This document shows, piece by piece, positions 18,196 to 25,531 of a DNA stretch of 64,000 bases. The translations under genes were made by a program, and so were the position numbers. Position 1 is the first letter of the stretch; each line of letters opens with the position of its first letter. The notes beneath the pieces were generated by a model. That model searched no databases and had not been told where the DNA came from. It saw only the letters and a list, made by a program, of their open reading frames with translations. Origin of the DNA: Gammaproteobacteria bacterium (GTDB lineage: Bacteria; Pseudomonadota; Gammaproteobacteria; Pseudomonadales; Pseudomonadaceae); contig JAAYFI010000026.1 of assembly GCA_012728315.1 (NCBI GenBank), forward strand, positions 1 to 64,000, given 5' to 3'.

Positions 18196-18723
18196 TTGTC
18201 TGAAGCAGGGAAGTTGTTTGAGTATTCAATAAAAGACGCAGAAAAATTATTGGCGCGATTCGATTCGGATAAGCACGATCCATCGAACGGATCAGAAACC
18301 TTAAAAAGAGCGGGAATGATCATCGCATTGGCTGCTTGGGAAACCTATATTAAGGATCGGTTTCGTGAGGAGATTGATGTTTGGCTTTGTTCCTTAAAAG
18401 GAAGTCAAATCTCGAATTTTGTATTAAAAAAAGTCGATGAAGATCTTAAACGCTTTTTTAATCCAAATCACGAGCGTACGAAGCACCTATTCAAAACATA
18501 TTTTGATATTGATATCACTGAGTATTGGAAATGGGATAATTATCTCCAGCCTCAAGCAAAGAAGGCATTAAATGAGCTTATTTCAAAGCGAGGGGATGCT
18601 GCGCATCAAGCCAATACAAACGCCTATTCAGCACATATTGTTAAGCGAGATGACTTGGAAAAAGCTATAAGGTTTTTGAAAGGACTGGTAAGTGCAACTG
18701 AGAAAGTTAAAATTGCTAAATAG
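18196..18723 (+). CDS. HEPN-domain protein with RX4H motif (cassette 1)
   Basis: A 175-residue helical protein. The C-terminal half contains RGDAAH, the RX4-6H signature of HEPN ribonucleases, preceded by a helix ending NELISK, and the N-terminal half has AGMIIALAAWETYIKDRF, typical of the RiboL-PSP/MAE_28990-type HEPN group. HEPN RNases act as toxins or abortive-infection effectors, and a role in defence is inferred. The TTG start is supported by GGGAGG 8 bases upstream; no antitoxin gene of the MNT type sits next to it. First cassette of the array, ending directly at attC1. Confidence 0.75.
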   Translation: MSEAGKLFEYSIKDAEKLLARFDSDKHDPSNGSETLKRAGMIIALAAWETYIKDRFREEIDVWLCSLKGSQISNFVLKKVDEDLKRFFNPNHERTKHLFKTYFDIDITEYWKWDNYLQPQAKKALNELISKRGDAAHQANTNAYSAHIVKRDDLEKAIRFLKGLVSATEKVKIAK

Positions 18724-18781
18724 TTTTAACAAGTCACAGAAGATGGACGCGTAAAACGCGCCCCTTCGTTCAGCGTTAGGC
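18724..18781 (+). other. attC1 recombination site
   Basis: Begins TTTTAACAAG right after the cassette-1 stop and ends GTTAGGC (18775-18781). The central GGACGCG/CGCGCC arms form the imperfect stem. The right arm is nearly identical to that of attC2. Confidence 0.8.
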
Positions 18782-18811
18782 TCCATTTTTCTACCAGAAG
18801 GTTAAGTACCG

Positions 18812-19648
18812 TTGTCTATACAAAAAAAAGGGAAGATCTGGTTCGAAAGGGCTCAAACCCTCTGTTTAGATCTCAATCGAAGCCAGAAATTCTTCTTCTT
18901 CGGTGTGATTATAGGTTTGGTAGCACTTCTTTGGCGGTTAACACCATTTGATAAGGCGTTCCTTTCCGTTGCCATATTGAGTGGTTTACTCCTGGTCTCA
19001 GGGGTGATTTCTGACCTTCTATCAATTTACGCTCGGACTTTTAGCACGACTCTAGGAAAAGGGGGACTCCTACTTTTATATGCGCTAGCTACTACCACCG
19101 CCTATGCGTTGGCAACCCAAATTGTTAACCAAGTTGTTGCTTTTGAGGCGTCAAATCTTAGTAACGCGATTGTCTTTGTTGCAATCCTCCTCGTTCCCCT
19201 ATTTATATTTGGCTTAACGTATATTCTGTTCGCCTTAATATTCATCTTAGGACAGGTGTATCTTATTCTTGCCATGTTTGCTAAGTCGTTGAGAAATGAC
19301 GAGTGTTTCAAGCATTTGATACCGATAAATTTTGAGTGCTACCCTGGGGTTACATTTTTTGCGAGGCTTATCATATACCCTGCGACATTGGGGTTTATTT
19401 GGGGTCTCGGTGGAAGCCTTCTGCCAAAGTACGAAGATTTTGTTAACGAGTCGGCCGCTGCCTTTATCTATCACTTAGAGGCTGTGAAATTCTCTAGATG
19501 TGAAAACGTGCCCACTGACGCAAAGGTTCTCCATATCAACGAGATGGAAATTTTAATAGCAACTGTGACAGATGGGGAGTATGTGTTCGAACCAATGGCA
19601 TGTGTTCCACGTATTGTGCCTAACAAATCACGGAAGGCGGACGCGTGA
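18812..19648 (+). CDS. Unknown membrane protein (cassette 2)
   Basis: A 278-residue protein that I do not recognise. After a basic N-terminus (about 25 residues) there are four to five hydrophobic segments between about residues 28 and 160 (FFFFGVIIGLVALLW, LSVAILSGLLLVSGVI, GLLLLYALATTTAYAL, then a pair ending LVPLFIFGLTYILFALIFIL) and perhaps one more near 185-205 (FFARLIIYPATLGFIWG). A soluble C-terminal domain of about 65 residues follows. The TTG start has AAGG upstream at long spacing. The reading frame runs 30 bases into attC2, so the last residues (NKSRKADA) are encoded by the recombination site. Confidence 0.7.
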   Translation: MSIQKKGKIWFERAQTLCLDLNRSQKFFFFGVIIGLVALLWRLTPFDKAFLSVAILSGLLLVSGVISDLLSIYARTFSTTLGKGGLLLLYALATTTAYALATQIVNQVVAFEASNLSNAIVFVAILLVPLFIFGLTYILFALIFILGQVYLILAMFAKSLRNDECFKHLIPINFECYPGVTFFARLIIYPATLGFIWGLGGSLLPKYEDFVNESAAAFIYHLEAVKFSRCENVPTDAKVLHINEMEILIATVTDGEYVFEPMACVPRIVPNKSRKADA

Positions 19649-19675
19649 GATGCGCCGCTTCGTTCAGCGTTAGAA
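19618..19675 (+). other. attC2 recombination site
   Basis: Starts GCCTAACAAA and ends GTTAGAA (19669-19675), with GGACGCG and TGCGCC arms. It closely resembles attC1 along its whole length, and its left arm contains the stop codon of cassette 2. Confidence 0.82.
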
Positions 19676-19713
19676 GGTTATCAGCTGCAATTTTCAGCTA
19701 ATCTAGGAGCGAT

Positions 19714-20640
19714 ATGGAACTAAAAACTATAGATGAAGCGTACCGCCCACATATTGACCGGATTATTCGGGAATCATCTGGTATCAAGTACGAGGCTATG
19801 TTTCTCGAACCGAATCCTGCCGCATTTGATCCTCATAACGCGATTGAGATGTTTCAGGAAGTGCAATCTGTATATGTTCGCGGGATACTTGAGAGATCGC
19901 ACTTAGCATGCATCACTTCATTGGCCAGGACGTCTCGGTGGCTCTCATCCACTATTCGCTCAGTTGAAGACGGGAATGCGCTATCTTTTTCTAGCTCATT
20001 GCGAGGTTTGCTGGAATCATCATCCGATTCCTTTCATTTGCTGCAGCATCTTTTTGCGACTTTAGAGCCTTCGTGCAAGTACATATATATTGCCCTCAAT
20101 TATCCCAAGGATCTTCAGAGCGGATTTATAAATTTTGAAAGCCTAGAGAACCTCCTTATCCATTATGCTTATGCCAAGCGCTGGAATAAAGGCGAAGAGC
20201 CACCGCCGCAGCACCGTAATAGGTCCAATTCAGAGTATATCCAATGTTTGGAAAACTTTGGTGTTTCTGGGCTTTCGGAGCTTTATTCTGAGCTGTGCCA
20301 GTTGACGCACCCGGCATCGCCGTCAGTTTTTTGCTTTGTAGATGAGAATGAAAGGGAGCTTATCTTTAATCCGAACCGAGATTTGATCGTAATTAACGAT
20401 ATTTTGAATCGGTATCAAAGCTCAATTGTAGGCCTCATTCAATATCCCTTGAATTCGGCGTTAATGGCGCTCGCGTTACTCCATAGGCTGGTACCCGATT
20501 GGCCTGCAATGTCTGATGAAGGTATGAGCACAATCGGTAAGACGGCTAAAATCCTTAGTGATTTCGACAAGTTTTCTAATGAATACCGGCCAGGCACTGG
20601 GATTTCAGGTGCGGAACTTAAATCGGCGAGCGGTCACTGA
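19714..20640 (+). CDS. Unknown helical protein (cassette 3)
   Basis: A 308-residue soluble, mostly helical protein of unknown family. The segment SSLRGLLESSSDSFHLLQHL and the later SELCQLTHPASPSVF resemble the general pattern of DUF5677-like HEPN-type proteins (an R/E-containing helix and a later histidine-containing helix), but no canonical RX4-6H motif is present, so this is only a suggestion. The ATG has AGGAGC upstream. It sits between attC2 and attC3 as the sole gene of its cassette. Confidence 0.65.
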   Translation: MELKTIDEAYRPHIDRIIRESSGIKYEAMFLEPNPAAFDPHNAIEMFQEVQSVYVRGILERSHLACITSLARTSRWLSSTIRSVEDGNALSFSSSLRGLLESSSDSFHLLQHLFATLEPSCKYIYIALNYPKDLQSGFINFESLENLLIHYAYAKRWNKGEEPPPQHRNRSNSEYIQCLENFGVSGLSELYSELCQLTHPASPSVFCFVDENERELIFNPNRDLIVINDILNRYQSSIVGLIQYPLNSALMALALLHRLVPDWPAMSDEGMSTIGKTAKILSDFDKFSNEYRPGTGISGAELKSASGH

Positions 20641-20649
20641 TAAGCAGTC

Positions 20650-20698
20650 TTCTAACAAGGCCATGCGCGCGACAAGCGCGTGCATGGCGGCGTTAGCA
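20650..20698 (+). other. attC3 recombination site
   Basis: TTCTAACAAG opens the site and GTTAGCA (20692-20698) closes it. The arms GCCATGCGCGC and GCGCGTGCATGGC form a nearly perfect hairpin, making it the most symmetrical of the four. Confidence 0.82.
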
Positions 20699-20717
20699 CC
20701 ATATTAAGGATATAAGT

Positions 20718-21456
20718 TTGAGCCCAAAATCACATACGCTTTTTCATTTTACTAAAACGAACGATGTGTTAAAGATGGTTATAAAAAATGGTTTCTGGCC
20801 TAGATACTGTTTAGAGGATGTTGGGTGGCTTGGTTATCCAGAGTTCGATTTCATTGCTTATCCAATGGTTTGTTTCTGTGATATTCCATTATCTCGTGTT
20901 AATGAGCATGTAAATTTTTACGGTGAATTTGGAATTGGGCTGACAAAAGAATGGGCAAATAGTAACAAACTCACACCTATATTATACGTAGCTCCCAACA
21001 ATAATATTCCCAAAAAATTTAGAGATATCGTTGATTTTACTCATAAAATAGAGGGCGCAGCAAAAGAAGATGCCAAACAAACAGTTCGTTATTTGCTAGC
21101 ACATGCTAAGCCTACTGAAGGGAAAATGGTTATTAGTGGTGAGTTTATCGATAAAGAATTTCATCAGGAGTCAGAGTGGCATTATGTTCCAAAAAATGTA
21201 GAGATTAAAGACTATTTAAAGCGCCCTGAATTTGAAAAATGAAGAAATAATCGAGGTTAATAACAATCTAACTAAACAGTATTGTTCAATTAAATTTACA
21301 CCGAAAGATATAAAATATATTTTTGTAAAAAGTGATTCGGACATACCGAATATTATAAACTTTATACAAACTGAATTAGACTATTTCCCTAGCTCTGATC
21401 TTAAGGTATTAATGTCTCGTGTTACATCACTGGAAAGTATTCGCCGTGATATTTAG
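20718..21456 (+). pseudogene. abiGi: AbiGi-like abortive-infection protein, split by a frameshift (cassette 4)
   Basis: The first frame (20718-21242, 174 residues, TTG start with AAGGA upstream) has the AbiGi/DUF2743 pattern: LFHFTKTNDVLKMVIKNGF, PRYCLEDVGW, and YPMVCFCDIPLSRV followed by FGIGLTKEWA. The second frame (from about 21232 to 21456) continues the homology with SIKFTPKDIKYIFVKS. The two join at GAAAAATGAAG; removing one base there restores one frame of about 245 residues. AbiGi is one component of the lactococcal AbiG phage-exclusion system; the AbiGii partner is not present. It may be an inactivated gene, a programmed frameshift or a sequencing error. Confidence 0.65.
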
Positions 21457-21532
21457 TGCTAACAAAGCCAATCACAATCGCCAGAAAGCTGGCTGGACTC
21501 GCTGACGCTCGCCTGTGTTGGCGGCGTTAGGA
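21457..21532 (+). other. attC4 recombination site, right end of the array
   Basis: Starts TGCTAAC just after the cassette-4 stop and ends GTTAGGA (21526-21532). The arms GCCAATCACA and TGTGTTGGC pair; the central region is longer (about 76 bases in total) than in the other sites. Chromosomal genes on the minus strand resume 28 bases later. Confidence 0.8.
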
Positions 21533-21559
21533 TGTGCAGCCCGCTAGCTAGTAACCATC

Positions 21560-23536
21560 TCAGCGCAGCTGAATACCGCCAGACTCGTTGTGCAGCTGCC
21601 GTAATTGCCGTGAGAGCAGGTTGATATTAGCGCCGGTCGCGTCTAGTTGCTGGCGCTGTTCTGCGCTCATCAGTGTGAGCAGGTGTTGTTCCAGGTCTTC
21701 AGTACTGGTCAGTAACATCTGCTGCCGAGCTGCGGCAATTTTGAGGAATTGCTGTGATTCCTGTGGTTGCGGCAAACCATAACCCTCGCTCAACAGCTCT
21801 CCGGGGCGGCTCAAAAAGCTGCTGCCACTCAGTAGCCCTTGCATCACCTGCGCGGCTTCGGTCAGCTCCGGTGGCGCATCGTTGGAGAGGAAGCGCAGTT
21901 TGAGATCCTGCTGTATGTCCAGCACATGCCGACGCTGAATAGCTTCTTCAAGCACTAGCAAGGCAGCTGTGGAGCGGGTGTTTGCTGCTGCAAACCAGGT
22001 TTGTCGGTTGCTGGCTGGGCTGCTGAGCCAGTCTTCTAAGCGTGCAAAGGGTATTTGTAACTGGCGGCGTAGTACCTCGAACATCTGGTTGTAGCGTTCG
22101 CGGTAGGAGTCGAAGTAGTAGCCTTGGCGTAGCGCTGCCTGACGATCCTGCAATGGTTTCAGGTCAGCCAATCCGCGTGCGTGAAGCAATGCCAGCAGAC
22201 CGGTAGGGGTTTGACTGTCGAGGCTCTGCAGTTGGGGCAAGGCACTGCCGCTGCGCAGTAATTTCAAGGTTTCCACTGCACAGTTGTTGCTCACGAAATA
22301 ATAGGTGCCGTCATAACTCCAGTGCAGGGCAGTGGCCTGTTGAGCCAGCCGCTGACGGGCTTGGGCATCCAGCCGTAGGGGAACCGAGCTGAGACCACGC
22401 AGTTCAAGCTGAGTGTATTCATCCACGACTTTTTGCAGCGGCAGCAGGAACAGGCGGGATGGGTAATTGCCCATTAAACCATCCCAGCTGGATAGCTGCA
22501 CATCATCGACAAAGGCGCGAAAGGACAGCACTAGGTGGTGCTCCAGATCCAGCAGGCAGTCGGGCCCCGGCGTTCGACCCGGAGCACAGATGACCAACCG
22601 CAACATGCTGTGGCCCCAACGGCCCGCCCAGCTTTCATCCGGTTCAGCCAGTAGATAATGCACCTGATAAATACGTTCCGGATCGAGCCAGGCCAGTGCT
22701 GGTTGGTTGCTGTCCAGACTGGTATTTAAATAGGGGAGCTCCGTTGCACATGGCTGGGTGTGGGCGGGAGTCCAAGCAAAATGTGCTTGCAGATAATCAG
22801 CTAAAGCTGGGCGACGGCAAGCGTACTGCGGATCCAGTAGAAAATACTCTAGATTGACCGCCAAAAACTCCTGTGGGTTGTGGAGTTCGTAGGTGTCTGG
22901 GCTGCGCAGGTGTTGGAAGTTGTCTGAGTCGCGTAGCCCGCGTTTGCCGACCTGCTGCTGCCAGCCAGCCAGATCCTGCCAATGGGGTGCGTCGCTAAGG
23001 GTAAATTGCCTGTTGGTCTGGCCTCGGCACTCGCTGGGCAGGCCGATATGACCTTGGACGCGTTCGCGACTACGGCAGTACTGCAGCAGTGAGCGCTCAT
23101 CGGCTAGCCAGAAAAGCCCGCGGTCATACAGGTGCGCGAGTTCATGAATGAGTGTCGCTTTGAGCTCTGAGCGTAGAGTGGGGTGTTGGCGACTGGGGAT
23201 ATTCTGGGTGTCGCTTGCGGAGAGAAGATCCGGCAGCCAGCGTTGATTCAGCGTGATTTTTCCGCCTGGGCTGGCACGGCCGATCACGTTATCCGGCAGA
23301 CGCTGGCTCCAGCTGACCGATACTGTCTGATTCAGTTGCTCGACCATCCTTGGCGGCAAGACTGTAAACACCTCATCCAGCAATTGCTGGGAGGCGTGCA
23401 GTTGATCTTCTGTTAGTTGCTGCTGCTCAAGCTGTAAGCGCAGAGCCGCCTGTACAGGCAAGACTGTTAGCAGCAAGAGGCTGAAGAGCAGTGCATAGGT
23501 GGATAGCCTCTGCTGTTTCCATCCACGGTGACTCAA
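21560..23536 (-). CDS. Secreted DUF4105 protein with HExxH protease-like domain
   Basis: A 658-residue exported protein. Residues 1-31 are a signal peptide (YALLFSLLLLTVLPVQA). The N-terminal half carries IHELAHLYDR near residue 131, the zinc-binding HExxH of a metalloprotease-like domain, with a glutamate-bearing NPQEFLAVNLEYFL farther on. The middle has the DUF4105 (Lnb N-terminal-like) segment with GRWGHSMLRLV and YYFVSNNCAVETL, whose His and Cys suggest an NlpC/P60-like site. The C-terminus is helical. Its start overlaps the stop of the DUF2388 gene by 4 bases, a pairing known in Pseudomonas. Function unproven; cell-envelope proteolysis is a guess. Confidence 0.82.
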   Translation of the reverse strand: MSHRGWKQQRLSTYALLFSLLLLTVLPVQAALRLQLEQQQLTEDQLHASQQLLDEVFTVLPPRMVEQLNQTVSVSWSQRLPDNVIGRASPGGKITLNQRWLPDLLSASDTQNIPSRQHPTLRSELKATLIHELAHLYDRGLFWLADERSLLQYCRSRERVQGHIGLPSECRGQTNRQFTLSDAPHWQDLAGWQQQVGKRGLRDSDNFQHLRSPDTYELHNPQEFLAVNLEYFLLDPQYACRRPALADYLQAHFAWTPAHTQPCATELPYLNTSLDSNQPALAWLDPERIYQVHYLLAEPDESWAGRWGHSMLRLVICAPGRTPGPDCLLDLEHHLVLSFRAFVDDVQLSSWDGLMGNYPSRLFLLPLQKVVDEYTQLELRGLSSVPLRLDAQARQRLAQQATALHWSYDGTYYFVSNNCAVETLKLLRSGSALPQLQSLDSQTPTGLLALLHARGLADLKPLQDRQAALRQGYYFDSYRERYNQMFEVLRRQLQIPFARLEDWLSSPASNRQTWFAAANTRSTAALLVLEEAIQRRHVLDIQQDLKLRFLSNDAPPELTEAAQVMQGLLSGSSFLSRPGELLSEGYGLPQPQESQQFLKIAAARQQMLLTSTEDLEQHLLTLMSAEQRQQLDATGANINLLSRQLRQLHNESGGIQLR

Positions 23537-23850
23537 AGAGCGAGGATAGCCTCGGCCAGTTGCATGTCAGTCGCCTCAAGAGTAGGCAGCTGTTGACGAA
23601 TGTGGTTCAGGGCGGCTTCAAGGTTCACACCACGCAACTCACCGGCACTACCGACAAAACTGGCGGCATCACCTTTGGCGGCAAGGATAACCTTGTCCTT
23701 GCCAATGCTCGACGTAGCGTCGCTGGTGCTCTCGGACGTATTGGCTAATGAGCTGCCAATGGTGTCAGTGGTGGCAATAAAACTACTCGCTGATACAGCG
23801 CCGGCGAAGCTCAATAGACCCGCTGCGATGAAAAGAGAAATGCGCTGCAT
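23533..23850 (-). CDS. Periplasmic DUF2388 protein
   Basis: A 105-residue protein with a signal peptide (LFIAAGLLSFAGAVSASSF, cleavage after about residue 22). The mature part has the DUF2388 pattern: SSFIATTDTIGSS, ATSSIGKDKVILAAKGDAAS, and a helix ending LEAALNHIRQQLP. DUF2388 is a small Pseudomonas-centred family of unknown function. It is translationally coupled to the DUF4105 gene by a 4-base overlap, so the two products probably act together in the periplasm. Confidence 0.85.
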   Translation of the reverse strand: MQRISLFIAAGLLSFAGAVSASSFIATTDTIGSSLANTSESTSDATSSIGKDKVILAAKGDAASFVGSAGELRGVNLEAALNHIRQQLPTLEATDMQLAEAILAL

Positions 23851-23869
23851 AAAAGTATCCTTATAGAAG

Positions 23870-24073
23870 GTGCATACAATAAAAACTCGGCGATCCGAGA
23901 CTGTTCGTGCTCATAATATCAGTCTGATCAGACCGCTACCAACGTTACCTGCTGGGCGACAGCATTATTATTGCAAGGACTGCGGTCAGATAAGTACGAC
24001 GTCAGAACAGGTCGCGGTATTGATACAGCACCAAGGGTTGAGTGGGGCAGGCTGCGATTACTGCGGATGCTGA
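23870..24073 (+). CDS. Possible small zinc-ribbon protein
   Basis: A 67-residue frame with GTG start. Its C-terminal half has two paired-cysteine knuckles, YYCKDCGQ and CDYCGC, spaced 31 residues apart, which fits a small zinc ribbon. The N-terminal half is unremarkable, and the start lies in the promoter region of the divergent DUF2388 gene without a convincing ribosome site. The 210 bases after it hold only a small hairpin (AAGCGT/ACGCTT). Could be a chance ORF. Confidence 0.4.
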   Translation: MHTIKTRRSETVRAHNISLIRPLPTLPAGRQHYYCKDCGQISTTSEQVAVLIQHQGLSGAGCDYCGC

Positions 24074-24283
24074 CTGTTAAAACCAAGCGTAAAACGCTTC
24101 CATACACCAATCGTTCTTGCATGATGCTCGTCAGATAGACTCAGTAGCGAATGTGTGTGAAGTGACAGAGTTTTGCTCGAGTTAAAAATGTATGTTTCTT
24201 GATGGCTGACAAGGTAAATGTCCTACTAATTAACTAGGATAAGTGCCGAGCAATTTAAAAGAGTTTGCACATCAGGAGCCAGT

Positions 24284-24847
24284 ATGACCGACCTACATCG
24301 CCGCTATGGTTTAACTGCTGCACATAGTGAAGTGGTGCTCGCCAGTGAGCTTATTCAGCCGTGCGCCACTTTAGATATGGGCTGCTCGAATGGCCGTAAT
24401 GCCTTATTTTTAAGCCAGCTTGGTTTTCAAGTGACGGCAGTGGATAACAATCCCAGCGCGATCGGCGCACTGCAAAGCATTGTCGAGCAGGAAGGTATCA
24501 GCAATCTGCAGGCGCGCGTCTACGATATTAATGCTGCGGCTTTAGACGGTTCTTATGGCTTTATTGCTTGCACTGTCACCTTGATGTTTCTTGACCCTGC
24601 GCGGGTGGCTGAGGTGATTGCTGACATGCAGCGCAGCACGCTAGCCGGTGGTTACAACCTGATTGTGTGTGCCATGAGTACCGCTGCACATCCTTGCCCA
24701 GCGAGTTTCCCATTTACCTTTGACCAAGGCCAGCTCAGTGCTGCTTATGCCGGCTGGGAGGTGCTAAAATACAACGAGGATATCGGCACGATGCACAACG
24801 GTATGCAGATGCAATTTGCAACTTTACTGGCGCGTAAGCCTGAATAA
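24284..24847 (+). CDS. tehB: Tellurite-resistance methyltransferase TehB
   Basis: SAM-dependent methyltransferase of 187 residues (E. coli TehB 197). LDMGCSNGRNALFLSQLG is the SAM motif, and FIACTVTLMFLDPARV, QRSTLAGGYNLIV and FPFTFDQGQL follow the TehB sequence closely, ending in KYNEDIGTMH and FATLLARK. It is thought to detoxify tellurite or selenite by methylation. An AGGAG site precedes the ATG. It neighbours the arsenic operon, giving a metalloid-resistance cluster. Confidence 0.9.
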   Translation: MTDLHRRYGLTAAHSEVVLASELIQPCATLDMGCSNGRNALFLSQLGFQVTAVDNNPSAIGALQSIVEQEGISNLQARVYDINAAALDGSYGFIACTVTLMFLDPARVAEVIADMQRSTLAGGYNLIVCAMSTAAHPCPASFPFTFDQGQLSAAYAGWEVLKYNEDIGTMHNGMQMQFATLLARKPE

Positions 24848-24850
24848 ATA

Positions 24851-25015
24851 ACCCGCCGCGTGGGGATTACCGACTCCTTGAGGTTTGAAGTGGCGCCCTT
24901 TGGTATACGAGTGCACTCCGTGCTGGCGGGTTTGTTTGAAACCAATTGTGTAAAAAAGGGCTGGTTGCCAACAGCAAGACCACCAGTGACGCCTCACCTT
25001 ATAAAGCGCTCGTAG
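24851..25015 (+). pseudogene. C-terminal remnant of a short-chain dehydrogenase
   Basis: In the same frame as tehB, directly after its stop, the DNA reads GITDSLRFEVAPFGIRVHSV and then LAGLFETN, the typical SDR segment after the catalytic YxxxK. The start, the Rossmann fold and the catalytic residues are missing, and the frame ends in TAG at 25013 after unrelated residues. A decayed fragment, not an expressed gene. Confidence 0.6.
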
Positions 25016-25045
25016 CCCACTTCCATTTACATAGTATTCGATAAT

Positions 25046-25073
25046 CCGTATATTCGTTTTTTCATATATATGG
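25046..25073 (+). promoter_or_regulatory. Candidate ArsR operator
   Basis: CCGTATAT (25046-25053) and ATATATGG (25066-25073) form an inverted repeat (7 of 8 pairs) with a 12-base spacer, about 70 bases before arsR. Autoregulation by ArsR from such a dyad is typical of the family; this site is inferred. Confidence 0.35.
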
Positions 25074-25144
25074 TTTAGCGTATAAGCTCCTCTGCTTGCC
25101 GCTTAATCTTGGTTTCACTACCTGGCTCTAGAAGGACTTTCTGC

Positions 25145-25495
25145 ATGCAGCTGTCGCCCACTGAGGTTTTTAAAAGTCTCGCCGATGATACGCGGCTGCG
25201 GATTGCACTATTAATTGCCAGTGCAGGTGAGCTTTGTGTGTGCGAGTTGAGCGAAAGCCTGCAGGAAAGTCAGCCAAAGATTTCCCGGCACTTATCCTTA
25301 TTGCGTACTGCAGGTGTATTGCTGGATCGCCGCCAAGGGCAGTGGGTGTATTACCGTTTGCATCCGCAACTGCCGGCTTGGGTGCTGAGCATTCTGCAGC
25401 AAACGTTAGTGGCTAATCAGCAATGGCTGGCGGATGATCTACGGCGCTTGCAGGCGATGCCGCGCGGCTCGCAAAACCAACCTGTATGTAACTAA
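25145..25495 (+). CDS. arsR: Arsenic-responsive repressor ArsR
   Basis: A winged-helix ArsR/SmtB repressor of 116 residues. VFKSLADDTRLRIALLI opens the domain, ELCVCELSESL carries the As(III)-binding Cys pair at the start of the recognition helix region, and QPKISRHLSLLRTAGVL is the DNA-reading helix. E. coli-type ArsR has a third cysteine (CVCDLC) that is a serine position here. The ATG at 25145 has AAGGA about 8 bases upstream; the ORF-track start at 25109 adds 12 residues outside the family. First gene of arsRBCH. Confidence 0.92.
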   Translation: MQLSPTEVFKSLADDTRLRIALLIASAGELCVCELSESLQESQPKISRHLSLLRTAGVLLDRRQGQWVYYRLHPQLPAWVLSILQQTLVANQQWLADDLRRLQAMPRGSQNQPVCN

Positions 25496-25531
25496 ACCCT
25501 TTTAACTGTTTCCACGGACTGAGTGTTGCTC

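Larger units (their letters stand above)
18169..21532 (+). mobile_element. Integron gene-cassette array without integrase (CALIN-like), four cassettes
   Basis: Four plus-strand ORFs are packed head to tail, each followed within a few bases by an imperfect palindrome starting RYYYAAC-like and ending GTTRRRY-like (18724-18781, 19618-19675, 20650-20698, 21457-21532). Each cassette begins with GTTAG, has a short 5' leader and one ORF, and lacks its own obvious promoter. The genes are AT-richer in appearance than their neighbours and three use TTG starts. No tyrosine recombinase of the IntI type is encoded in the window. Known integron biology predicts mobile or once-mobile cassettes; loss or distance of the integrase is inferred. 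Confidence 0.85.

Noticed and set aside
19714-20640. Cassette 3 as a canonical HEPN nuclease
   Set aside because: No RX4-6H motif is seen; left as unknown.
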